DNA from: Larix kaempferi
Lineage: Eukaryota; Streptophyta; Pinopsida; Pinales; Pinaceae
Reading direction: 5' to 3'
Length of the DNA: 64,000 bases
NCBI GenBank assembly: GCA_027924585.1
Contig: BSBM01000372.1
Coordinates: 9,717,001-9,781,000 of the forward strand
The notes beneath the pieces were generated by a model, which had not been told where the DNA came from, did no database searches, and saw nothing but the letters and a program-made list of their open reading frames with translations. The translations under genes were made by a program, and so were the position numbers. Shown one piece after another: positions 36,269 through 46,567 of the stretch. Every line of letters begins with the position of its first letter. The first letter of the stretch is position 1.

Positions 36269-36293
36269 GAATCCATGATGAGTTGCAATCACA

Positions 36294-37180
36294 ATGTGTG
36301 AAGAAGCTTATCAATTCCCCGAAGGATCTGACTATTGGCATCCTGAAAAGACAAAAATCCAGGCTTGGTGGGATAAGACCATAAGAGATTTTAATAGACA
36401 AGAGAACAAACATCCGCGTCTAAGCGACACACAGTGGTCGGATAGATATCTGTTGGATGACATTCACGATATTTTTTGGGCATCATTTCCAAATGAGTTG
36501 CATGCGTGGATCTCGCGGCTCGCAGAGAATAAAAACTATTTCTAGGGAGGAGTATCCACGGAATGGAATCCTAAGCTCAAAGTACAGCTCAAAGCGTTAG
36601 ACAGCCCATTGTCACGTGTAGTTGACTATTGGGTCGATCATATGCTAAAAGGATTTGTAACAAAATTTGTTGTAGACACACTCAAATCCTACAGCCAAGC
36701 AGAAGCAAACTTTTTCGGAGGATTCCAAGGTAAGTTCCTGAACAATCTCAGTCTATACATTAAGATGCTGTTAGCTGAGAAAGGTGTTTTAAGAATGCAG
36801 TAATATTCTTGAAGCTTGTCATGATAAATAGTACATATATTGATTCTGACGAAGAGACACATACTCTTAGAAGTGGTAAGAGATATAAAATTAATAAGAA
36901 TCGAGGAGGCCCTGGGCTCCATATTAATACTGAGATCCCGTGTAACATTGACAATGAAGCTGTACCACCATTTACGCCTGAGAACGCACCAGCTGCAGAG
37001 ACCGCACCAACTTTATCTCAAAACCCACCCGCTACGCATCCCGCCCCATAAAATACTCATCCCACGCTGCAGAAGACTCAACCTAGTCCATCTCTCCGGA
37101 TAGTCCCATTTGTATTTACTGCACAGATCCCTTTACAGCAGCCGCACACTAATCCCGGCGCTCCACCACATAGTAGCACA
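36294..37180 (+). pseudogene. Athila-like gag, N-terminal region
   Basis: Starts MCEEAYQFPEGSDYWHPEK. It is open for 83 codons to TAG 36543, then continues (PLSRVVDYWVDHMLKGF, YSQAEANFFGGFQGKFLNNL). After a frameshift near 36800 it resumes with an acidic segment (YIDSDEETHTLRSGKRY) and an Ala/Pro/Thr-rich linker leading to MANTDMKLPIFRG. I do not recognise the N-terminal 170 residues as a named domain; its position suggests a matrix-like part of gag. Confidence 0.65.
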
Positions 37181-37780
37181 ATGGCAAACACAGATATGAA
37201 GCTACCAATATTCAGAGGAACTGGCTTAGAAGACCTTGACCAGTATTGGTTTCTTTGTGAAGCCGTATGGTGTGTAAGACAAATCCAGGATGATGCAGTG
37301 AAGCAAGCACAACTCATCACCACCTTTAGAGATAGAGCTTTACATTGGTTTATGAAATACTCTACCATACAGCCAAGAACTCTCACAGAAATTAAAGCTG
37401 CGCTCATAGCAGAATTCAAGAAACCTAAATCTTAATCTCAGTGTATAACCGAGTTGAAAGAAATAAAGCAGAAACTGACTGAAACGGTTTGGGAGTTTGA
37501 TCAGAAGTTCAAGACCCTATTAGACCAAGTGAGCTTTGTTATAGCACCGAAACAGCACAAGGAATGGTTCATTGCTACGATGTTGCCCCATATTCGGTTA
37601 CCATTGATGTAGCAGAAGGTTGAGTCCCAGGAAGAGGCCTTGGAGATCGTAATGAAGCTAGATGCTTCGTTGATTGGTGAGACTAGTTCTGGGATGTCTC
37701 AGATCCAGAACCAGCTAACCACCCTAACATTAGAGTTGTAAAGCATGAAAAATGGCAAAGAACAAAGGTATGAACCTAGA
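37181..37780 (+). pseudogene. Athila-like gag, capsid domain
   Basis: The retrotransposon gag domain: MKLPIFRGTGLEDLDQYWFL, QLITTFRDRALHWFMKYST, IKAALIAEFKKPKS, then KQKLTETVWEFDQKFKTLL and ATMLPHIRLPLM. Interrupted by TAA at 37433 (S-stop-SQ), TAG at 37610 (M-stop-QK) and TAA near 37739, all at places that read naturally as Gln. It is expected to form the particle shell. Confidence 0.85.
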
Positions 37781-38800
37781 CATGAGGTCTAGTGTATAGC
37801 TTGTAAAGGAGAAGGCCACGACAGAGAGCATTGCCCTCTATTCCGCAACTATCTTAATAGTAGTGTGCCAAATCCATTGAATAAGAATCAGGCCCCATGG
37901 TGTGAAATCTGTATAACCACAGGACACAGACATGAAGACTATTATCTTATACAGAAATATATGAAAACGCCTAAAAATGTATATTGCAGTTTCTGTAAAT
38001 CAGTTGGGCATGATGAATCCAACTGCCATGCATATGAATTAATGAATGAAAGAAAAATGGATATGGACTCAATGCGAGGCACTGTCCTGTACCGTGTACA
38101 AGAAGATGCCCAACCGAAACAAGAAAATGCATAATATGACCAAGGAGGATACAGATGTTGTGGTGGTGGATACCGCGACAGAGGAAGAAATGCTGGCCCT
38201 GCGCGGGGAAGAGGCTGGATCCAGGTCATTTGTTATAATTGTTTCCAGCCAGGTCACGTATCTAGAGATTGTGTTAACCCATGCACTATGTGCAATTATT
38301 GTAAATCATTTGACCATGTTATTGAAGATTGCCCAGTGCTAGAGGTCGAAATGCAGAAACGAAGACAAACAGATGCACCAAACACGAATGTCCAGTGGAT
38401 CGCAGTAGAAAATAGACCAGTGGATCCGAGCATCAATGTGGTCACACGCAGTGGTGTTGAGATAGGCCGCGACAGAGGAGCAGAAGCTTCAAAATCAGGG
38501 GAGGCACATACGAAGAAGGATCCCCTTGAAACAGTATGGATAAGGAAAGCTCTAGGAAAAGCACCCCCTCTTAATTTACAGAAAAACAAGGAGATCTTCA
38601 TTGATGCATGGGATACCTTTAGAGAACCAGCAGATAAGTCATCAAGGATCCCACTGTGCAGTGAAACACTGCATGTTGAAGACATGCCGAATCCTTATGA
38701 TAACACAAGCATTGTGACAGATGTTTGTACTTCTATTGCGCAGTTCTTGCGAAGCTGCATGCAGTTACTAAAAAGCGAGAAAGCCATAGTAGAGCTCTAG
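37781..38800 (+). pseudogene. Athila-like nucleocapsid with five zinc knuckles, and linker to protease
   Basis: Five CCHC-type motifs: CIACKGEGHDREHC (37793), CEICITTGHRHEDYY (37901, last Cys replaced by Tyr), CSFCKSVGHDESNC (near 37985), CYNCFQPGHVSRDC (38230) and CNYCKSFDHVIEDC (38290). A Gly/Arg-rich stretch with a frameshift lies between the third and fourth. The 150-codon linker after them (NVVTRSGVEIG, IRKALGKAPPLNLQK) leads to the protease. Most plant gags have one or two knuckles. Stops: TAG 37790, TAA near 38132, TAG 38798. Confidence 0.82.
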
Positions 38801-39300
38801 AAGCTCATCAGCCAGTATGAACCTCAGATTGTAACAGAGACTTCAGAAAGCACTGTACATCATATAAGGAAACACAAAAGAACAGGCCGAGAGATGAGGC
38901 TTACTGCGCAGATAGGAGATTTTGAAATGGATGAAGTCATCCTTGATCTGGGATCAGAAGTGAATGTCTTGACTAAGTAGACATGGCAGCAGATGGGTCG
39001 ACCAAAGTTGCTTTGGTCAGCTATCTAGCTACGAATGGATAATCAAGAGAAGGTCATACCTTTTGGCCGCTTAGCTAATGTAGTAGTTGACATCGACGGA
39101 GTACAAAGTCATGCAGACTTTGAAGTTATTGAATTTGTGGATGATAGTCAACCTTTTCCAGCAATATTGGGAATTGATTGGGCTAAGGATAACTTGGCTA
39201 TCATAAACTTGAAGACAAAGAAGATGATCTTTGAAGGGAAGCATCTTAGGGACATCGCACCATTGGATCCTATAGATGGTGATAGATAGAGTGAGCCGAT
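38801..39300 (+). pseudogene. Athila-like aspartic protease
   Basis: Sense: MRLTAQIGDFEMDEVILDLG, then SEVNVL, TAG, TWQQMGRPKL, and after TAG 39026 LRMDNQEKVIPFGRLANVVV, SHADFEVIEFVDDSQPFPAI, LGIDWAKDNLAIINLKTKKM. The active site reads DLGS where other retroelement proteases have DS/TG; DLGS-type sites occur in this branch of plant elements. The two TAG stops at 38978 and 39026 stand at probable Gln codons. Confidence 0.82.
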
Positions 39301-39529
39301 TCAGGAGGAATCCCAAGCTCAAGATTTAGATCGACTATACCAGCTGATTGCGAACAAGGAAGACTACATTAATCCTACTTCGAACGGTACGCTCAGCTGG
39401 TGATGTGACACTTCTTGTATCTCTAACTTGGATACAGGATTGGAGAATTGGCAAAGCCGCATGCATGAAGTATCTGCAAGAAGATGTGCATAGGTTACGA
39501 AATCATTGCGCTGGATCGGAAAAGAGGTG

Positions 39530-40018
39530 AGTCCTATTCCCACATATGATGGTTCTGCTAATGTTTACAGTTTCATAAGGGAGTATACTGCAGCTATACC
39601 AGATTAGCATAGACTATCAGCTTTAGATATGGCATTGCGCGATACACCTGCTAGATGGTGGAATGCACATAAGAAAACATTGACCACTTGGGATCAATGC
39701 AGAACTAAGATGCAGATCCGGTTCACCGAAAGGGTTACTTTACCCTTCGAAAAGTATAATGGACAGAAATACCCTAGCCAACACATTGAAATTTGTTCAA
39801 AGGCATGGGTGGAAAGACCACCTACAGAATGGGTACATTTATTTGTACATACATTGGATGCAGGTATCCCAGATAAATGGTACCTAGACCTGGAGTTGCA
39901 CAGCGAACTCACTAATTGGGAGCTGCTCACTGCAAACTTCCAGAAGGACTTCAATTTTGAAGATGAGAATCCACTAATCCATGAAGCATTACAGCTAATC
40001 AAAAAGCGCATATTCTAG
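39530..40018 (+). pseudogene. second capsid-like (gag-type) module between protease and RT
   Basis: Sense: PTYDGSANVYSFIREYTAAI, PD, TAG, HRLSALDMALRDTPARWWNA, HKKTLTTWDQCRTKMQIRFT, then a helical part (WVHLFVHTLDAGIPDKWYLD, WELLTANFQKDFNFEDENPL). The core A-x-x-W-W then T-x-x-T-W-D-Q then basic-RF is the same pattern as the gag of gypsy-1 (ALRWFMSL, TITTWDQMKNTF) and fits the retrotransposon gag family. It is in pol, not in gag. Whether it is functional or a remnant of a gag capture is not visible. Stops: TAG 39605 and 40016. Confidence 0.65.
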
Positions 40019-41350
40019 GATGAATTTCCTCACCAAAACATGACATTGTAGGAGTTTTTTGGGACAGAGTGCATTCCTGTGCACCTACAATTGGAATGGA
40101 AGGAACATGAAGAGCACTTTATCAAGTGTTACAACTTAGCTGAAGATACCAATGATACAAATGAAGACGATGAGGAGGACCCGTGCAACATAGATATACC
40201 AGAGTCGGAAGGTGCGCGCGAGGTAGAAGGACCTCCGTTGGAAATCCCAGATATGACTGGACCAGTAAAAGCACAAAAAGTGAACATTGGCACAGATAAA
40301 GACCTGAAATTCGCATCAATAGGAGATTATTGGGACGATAAGACTGTTGCAGAGATCTCAGATACCTTACATGAGTATCAGGAACTATTTCCAACCAAAT
40401 TTACAGAGATGAAAGGAATTTTGGGAGACCTAGGGGTCATGAAAATACCTTTAAAGCTAGATGCTAATCCTGTCAAGCAGAGGCCATACAGATTGAATTC
40501 GCACTACAAGGAAAAAGTCTACGCAGAGCTAGATAGGATGCTAGAGGAAGGAATCATTGAACCGGTCGAAGAATCCGAATGGATTAGCCTCATGGTTGTT
40601 CAAGACAAGAAAGCAAAAGGAGAGATCAGGATCTGTGTGGATCTTAGAAAACTGAATGATGCTTCCATGCACGACCCATTTCCTACTCCATTCATAGACG
40701 AAGTGCTTGATAACGTTGGAGAAAATGAGGCATATTCTTTCACTGATGGTTTCTCTGGTTACCATCAGATCAGGATTGATCCTGTGGATAGGCATTAGAC
40801 GACATTTTCTATAGAATGGGGGTCATTCCAGTACACCGTCATGCCTTTTGGTCTGAAGAACGCACCTGCCATATTCTCTAGAGTCATCGTCGCAGCATTT
40901 AAAGATTTTATGCACAAGTTTCTAGAAGCATACTTTGAAGATTGGACTGTGTTTGGTCTATTGAAAAATCATTGCGCAAATCTCCGCATGATGCTCGAAA
41001 AGTGTCGACAGCATCAAATATCCTTGAATTTGAAGAAGTGTATTTTCTGTGTGCCCTATGCAATTTTACTTGGCCACATTGTCTGTAAGCAAGGATTGAT
41101 GGTAGACCCTGCGAAGATTGCAGTTATTGCAAACTTACCAACACCAAATTCAGTCAAAATGCTATGCTCTACCTTAGGCCATACCAAATACTATAGGAAA
41201 TTCATAAAGGGTTATGCGCAGATAACCGTAGCAATGGAAAAGTTGTTGAAGAAGGACGCACCATTCATTTGGAACGCAGAATGCGAACAAGGTTTTGATA
41301 CACTAAAAGAAAAGATGGTCACCGCTCCGATTCTAGTCTTTCCAGACTAG
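40019..41350 (+). pseudogene. Athila-like reverse transcriptase
   Basis: An acidic linker is followed by MKIPLKLDANPVKQRPYRLN, YKEKVYAELDRMLEEGIIEP, EIRICVDLRKLNDASMHDPF, FTDGFSGYHQIRIDP, MPFGLKNAPAIFSRV, catalytic AYFEDWTVFG near 40930, LLGHIVCKQGLMVDP and YYRKFIKGYAQI. The Y-x-D-D box reads YFED, so the first catalytic Asp is Glu in this copy. TAG at 40049, 40796 (H-stop-TTF) and 41348 (D-stop-TKPF, Trp expected) interrupt it. Long open pieces of 239 and 169 codons remain. Confidence 0.92.
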
Positions 41351-41878
41351 ACAAAGCCATTCCATGTCCATGTTGACGCATCATGTATTTCCCTAGGGAT
41401 CGTGTTAGCTCAGCTAGGAGAGGGAGGTATTGACCACCCTATTGAATTTTCTAGTAGAAAGCTTTCAACAGCAGAGAAGAACTATACTACTACTGAGAGG
41501 GAAGGCCTTGCGATGGTATATGCCCTACAAAAATTTAGACACAACCTGTTGGGATCGCACTTCCTTATGTCTACTGACCATTCTGCGCTGAAATACTTGG
41601 TCAACAAGCCAGTGTTAGGGGGACGCATATGCAGATGGATATTGTTGTTCCAGGAATATGACTTTGAGATTATTGTCAATCCAGGTAGACTGAACTTGGG
41701 ACCTGATCATCTGTCAAGGATTGAGTCAGGAGAGGAGCCAACGAATATTGAAGATAGTCTGCCTGATGTGCAGCTATTTAGTATACAGGTTTCCGATGAT
41801 TATTACAAGGATATCATTGATTTCCTAACCATAGGGCTGGCACCCCAGGAATTCTCTATCCAACAGAAAAAATAGTTA
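41351..41878 (+). pseudogene. Athila-like RNase H (Ty3 type)
   Basis: Sense: KPFHVHVDASCISLGIVLAQ, IEFSSRKLSTAEKNYTTTER, EGLAMVYALQKFRHNLLG, FLMSTDHSALKYLVNK, RWILLFQEYDFEI, HLSRIESGEEP. The three acidic residues (HVDAS, TEREG, STDHS) are present. No additional archaeal-type RNase H is seen in this element, unlike the giant host element. Confidence 0.9.
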
Positions 41879-43075
41879 GTGGTGCGCGCCGCGGAATTCA
41901 CTATAATTGCAGGACAGTTATACAAACTTGGACCGGATGAAGTCCTATGCAGGTGCATACTCGATCATGAGAAGCCATTTATTCTAGTGGACGCACACTC
42001 AGGAATCGCGGGAGGTCACTATGCAGGAAGGGCTACAGCATAGAAGATATTGCGCACAGGGCTATGGTGGCCTACGCTCCATAAAGATGCCAAAGAACAT
42101 TGCAGGAACTATGACATCTGTCAAAGGACAGGAAAACCATCACGCCGAGATGAGATGCCACTAAATCCACAGTTGACACTACAGCCATTTGAAAAATGGG
42201 AAATAGACTTTGTGGGTCCTATAAACCCACAAGGAAAAATAATGGGTGCAAGGTATATTATTACTGCTACTGATTACCTCACCAGATGGGCAGAAGCAAA
42301 ACTAGTGAAGGATTGCAACACCAATACTGTTGCACAATTTATTTTTGAAGAAATACTCACCATATTTGGTTGTTCGAAGATTTTGATGAGTGACCAAGGT
42401 ACTCACTTTTTGAACAAGACTATTGAGGAACTTACAGAGTAATTCCACATTTGTCATTAGTGCAGTACTCCATATCATCCATAGGCGAATGGTACTGTAG
42501 AGGCTTTCAATAAAATATTGGAGAACGCACTCACTAAGGTATGCAATGTAAATATAGACGTTTGGGACCTGCGCGTCTCTTCTGTGTTATGGGCATACAG
42601 GACCACATGCAAGAAATTGACAGGACAGACACCCTTTCGCTTGGTTTATGGGCAGGAGGCTATAATGCCTATGGAATATATTGTCCCTAGTTTAAGAATT
42701 GCTGCATTTACAAGGATGGCAGATTGCGAAGCTCTAGAAGAAAGATTGCTACACTTACTGATCTTGGAGGAAGATCGCTTCATCGCAGTCTTCCACCAGC
42801 AAGCACAGAAGTACCGTGAGAAAGCATGGCATGATCGCCATATAAAGAACAAGTGTTTTCAGGTAGGTGATCTAGTCCTCCTGTATGATAGCAAATTCAT
42901 GAAATTCCTTGGTAAATTTAAGATGCATTGGCTTGGCCCATATACTGTGATGCATGTTACTAACACTGGTGCAGTCCAATTAGCCAATTTAGCTGGTGAT
43001 ACCTTGCCAACCTTGATAAATGGAAGCAGGCTAAAGCTATACCATGAGAGCACTACTTCGCAGAACCCTGAATAA
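41879..43075 (+). pseudogene. Athila-like integrase
   Basis: HHCC zinc module (AHSGIAGGHYAGRATA, then HCRNYDICQ), core with [28 protein letters not shown] and [10 protein letters not shown] giving D,D,E, then [19 protein letters not shown], and a C-terminal module with [20 protein letters not shown] (GPY/F type) and GSRLKLYHE. Stops: TAG 42041, TAA 42440, TAG 42458 and TAG 42482; the last stands in HP-stop-ANG, the Gln of the HPQANG motif. Pol ends at a TAA at about 43073. Confidence 0.93.
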
Positions 43076-43078
43076 CAA

Positions 43079-43655
43079 GCAAAGGTAGGAAGTTCTAAGT
43101 GTCAAGTACAGTTGAAATTGGACACTAGAAATATAAATAATTTTGTACATGTATGATAAAAGGAAGAATGTATGATAAGAAGAATAATCTATGTATCGCA
43201 CAGCACTATTGAAGCTGCGCGGAAGGGAAAAAAAAAAAGTGGAAGCCGCGCAGTTAGAAAATGTTGGCACTGCGAAGTAGTCGTGCAGGGATGCAGATGG
43301 CTTGTCATGCAGTTCAGCGCAACACTCAGAGAAAAATATCCATTGCATGGCTTTTCATAAAAATAGCCATTAGATGACCATTACAGCAACCGCTTCATCA
43401 TTTAAAGAGAAGATAGTTTTTCTGAGCACGCTGACGATGGAAAAGACCGAAGGATCCGCTAAAAGTCACCAACGGACACTACATTAAATGCCTATATAGC
43501 CGTTGAAGGGCGCGGGGGGGGTCTGTTGTGCCTATAAATAACACTATTAGGAGACTCACGGGCGTTACCGATCACTTAAAATTTTCTTGTGATTAACCTC
43601 TCCGAGCTAGTAGCCATCTATATTTTGTCTACCTTAGCCGCTATCTCATTAGTGA
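43079..43655 (+). other. spacer between pol and accessory ORF
   Basis: About 580 bases without conserved coding sequence. A poly-A run (43230) and a G-run (43515) are present. A subgenomic or spliced transcript would be needed to reach the next ORF, but I cannot point to a specific signal. Confidence 0.5.
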
Positions 43656-46555
43656 ATGTCTGAACCTTCCTATAGAGAAGAAAAACTGACCATTGAAGAA
43701 GCACCGAGGATCTTTCAGCACGGACGGATTCAATAGTTAATGAAAACTCCAGCTAAGAAGGTCACCGTAGAACAAGGTGAAGGATCCCGCAGATCACCAA
43801 GAATTAATCCGACAATGCAGGAAAAAGCGAAAGATAAAGGAAAACACGTAATAGGACTTCGAAGCAAGGTCATAAATATGGGCTCCTTGACACAAAAATT
43901 GCTAGTCTGTTAGAAAGAACCCTTGAAGATGACAACCGAATATATCTCCCCGCGGGCACTGAATGCCCCTGTGTTTAAATTGTCCAAGAATGTGAGATAT
44001 GACATTCCTTTGTCACCTATCTCCAAGCATGTAAAGACTGCTATGAATCTACTGGGAAAGATAGAAGATTGTAAATGGGAGGATTATGACCTCTTGGGAA
44101 TGAAGAAGGACGAGCTAGATGTTCCCAAGTACCCATATTTTCAACCAGACCAGTATATGTGCTGGAAAAAGGATGCCAAGGGAACTCTTAACCTGGTTGT
44201 CGAGAGATGGCTAACACCTGTCGTTCAGTCGGGGCTACTGAACTTGCTAATATTGCCACATTTTGACCGTTCTCCAAAACTTAATATCGTGGTTTGCACA
44301 CTCATGGCACGAATCCACCAAGGTTATTTGTGGCTGGACAGGAACATCGATATTAACATTGATTTGATCCACCGCATCACCGAGCTAAGCAAGCGCGGTA
44401 AGGATCCTAAGCAATTCTTCCAAGGGAAGAGAAAAGATAAAGAGGTTGTTGAGAAGATGAAGAAAACCCACTCGGTGGCGAAGGGAAAAAAGAGGTTTTC
44501 CAACGGAATATATAGAGGAGAGAGAAACAAGATTTGTAATGCAGTTGCTCACAGGAAAGATACTCAAAACAGCTAGGCCTTCGGAGGTGCCTGCGGGCGC
44601 AATACTCCTGGGTGCGGCAATGGCTAAAGGCACCAACTTTAATTGGTGTCGGTTTCTGTTGAATGAGTTCCTTGAAGAACTCAACGACACGCAGGTGAAT
44701 AAAGGCCAGTTCCATTTCACCTGGCTCATTGTCCTGATTGCTTTTTGTGGATGGAAGGAGCCACGAGATTATGTGGGTGTCACTATGGACAGCAATGATC
44801 CTAGAGGATTTAAGTTCGTCAACCTCTAGGAAAACACAAATGCAGAGCGCCACCATGTGACAGCAGAAGTCTTTTATCAGTACTATATTCAGCTGGGTGA
44901 TGCAATCATGAAGACAGCTCGCATTACAAAGCAGGTCACGGTGAAGTATATCCATGTCATCGACTTTGAGGCGGATATGAAATGTATCTTCATATTGCCG
45001 AAAGCACAAACGAAGAAACCTGAGTGGTTCCCAGAGAACTACATCATGTATGAGCAGGATGTTGAAGACCTCATGAAAGATTGGCCACCAGAGTTCCGCG
45101 TAGAAGTTATGGACGTGGAGACAAATTCAACAGAAGATGAGACAATCCCGCTCTCATGCCCAATCACTGAAGAAACAGGGAAGAGAAAAGAACCTGAGAC
45201 TTCGGAGAAGACAAAGTCGAGGAAGAAGGTGAAGGCCACAAAGATTCAATCGGAGGAAGTCCTCAATGATGATGACTATGAGATGATAGCCAAAACAGTC
45301 TTAGAGCAGATGAAGGAGCTCATGGCAGATAAAGATAAAAAGGATAAGGTCATCCAGAATGACCTACAGAAGACACGGCTCGCAATGAAGGCCTGATGAA
45401 GAAAATGGATGATGTCCAGAAAAGACTTACCTTGCCACGAGAAGCAGGGGCTGAAGGGAGGTCGGTAGAGACCTTGCAGCAAGGAAGCCAACAGTTAGCA
45501 ATAACACTGCCATCGAAGACTAGAATTGTCCATGTGGACCCATTGGCTATTGCATTGCCAATGGCAGAACAAGTTGTGTTGGACACAAAGGGAGTCGAGA
45601 GGGTAGAGCTCGACTTAGCCAAAATCCCCTTACCAGGATTGCACTTCATCCACAGCAGATCGTTAAGGAGATGCATGACCAGACGGTGGAGTCAATGAAG
45701 TCACAAGCAGAACTCACCGCAACAAACAGGCAAATTCAGCTGCACGCAGAAATGCAGCTGCGGAACGAACTGGACCGCAGACAAAATTTGGAGACTACCA
45801 TATCCATTGTTGCGCAGGATATTGAAGGTATAGAACTCCAGGATGATCCTGTAGACACAGTTCTGAGGATCGGGGACAAGGTAAGATCTTTGTAGTCAAA
45901 GATGCAAGATAAAAAAAAAAATTATCAGCCTGATATTACCTCGTTGAAGGCACAAATGAACATACAAGCACCATTAACTGAACAGCAAGTGAGAGAGCAA
46001 GCAGTGAGCGCCGCCTCGAAAAGCATTACAAGTGAGATGGCTAAGTGCCAATCTCTCCTGGATAAGGTTTCACAGGAAATCACGACCCTTGAAGAGGATC
46101 AGGGGTTGCTACAGGTCAAGACCGCGGTAGAAGAAAAATAGACCGCGTTGGACAAGTTGAACGCAGAGGTTAAAGCTCTGCCACCTAGAGAGAGGCTGCC
46201 AAGATACAAGGAGATATCTAGTTTAAAGAAAAAAGTACAGGAATTACGACAAAAAGAGACTTAGATGGATAATCAGTCACAGCAGCTCTTGGAGAATGCC
46301 ATGGCGGTATCACAGCAGATTGAAGACAAGTTAGTAGAACTGCGCGATAACCAGGAGCAGGTACAAGACCAAATTGGAAAAGAAATAACTCCAACACTGC
46401 TTGAGACAGTTAAACAAGTTGAACAGGATACAAGAGAAGCACTGGAGTAGTTGTGCGGTACATATGATGAGTTCGCAGCCAAGTTCGTTCCACCAGTCGC
46501 GGCGCAGAGTGAGACAGCTGAAACAATCAGTGGCTCGGGGACGAGCCACATGTAA
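43656..46555 (+). pseudogene. accessory ORF of about 960 codons downstream of pol
   Basis: Starts MSEPSYREEKLTIEEAPRIF and ends SGTSHM-stop 12 bases before the 3' LTR. Order: a basic N-terminus (RRSPRINPTMQEKAKDKGK); a globular helical part of about 330 residues (FQPDQYMCWKKD, VVERWLTPVVQSGLLNLLIL, RIHQGYLWLDRNIDINIDLI; basic KGKKRFSNGIYRGERNKI; FHFTWLIVLIAFCGWKEPRD); an acidic then Lys-rich linker (KRKEPETSEKTKSRKKVKAT); and about 400 residues of coiled coil (LEEDQGLLQVKTAVEEK, ETVKQVEQDTREALE). It sits where Athila elements carry their env-like ORF, but I see no signal peptide and only one short hydrophobic run. It is interrupted by TAGs at places reading as Gln and by indels. Function unknown. 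Confidence 0.75.
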
Positions 46556-46567
46556 GTGTTAGGGGCA
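46556..46567 (+). promoter_or_regulatory. Athila-like polypurine tract
   Basis: GTGTTAGGGGCA abuts the LTR start. It is short and imperfect, and is accepted because of its position. Confidence 0.5.

Noticed and set aside
43656-46555. Accessory ORF as a retroviral envelope
   Set aside because: No signal peptide and only one short hydrophobic run; composition is charged and coiled-coil. Position alone is not enough.
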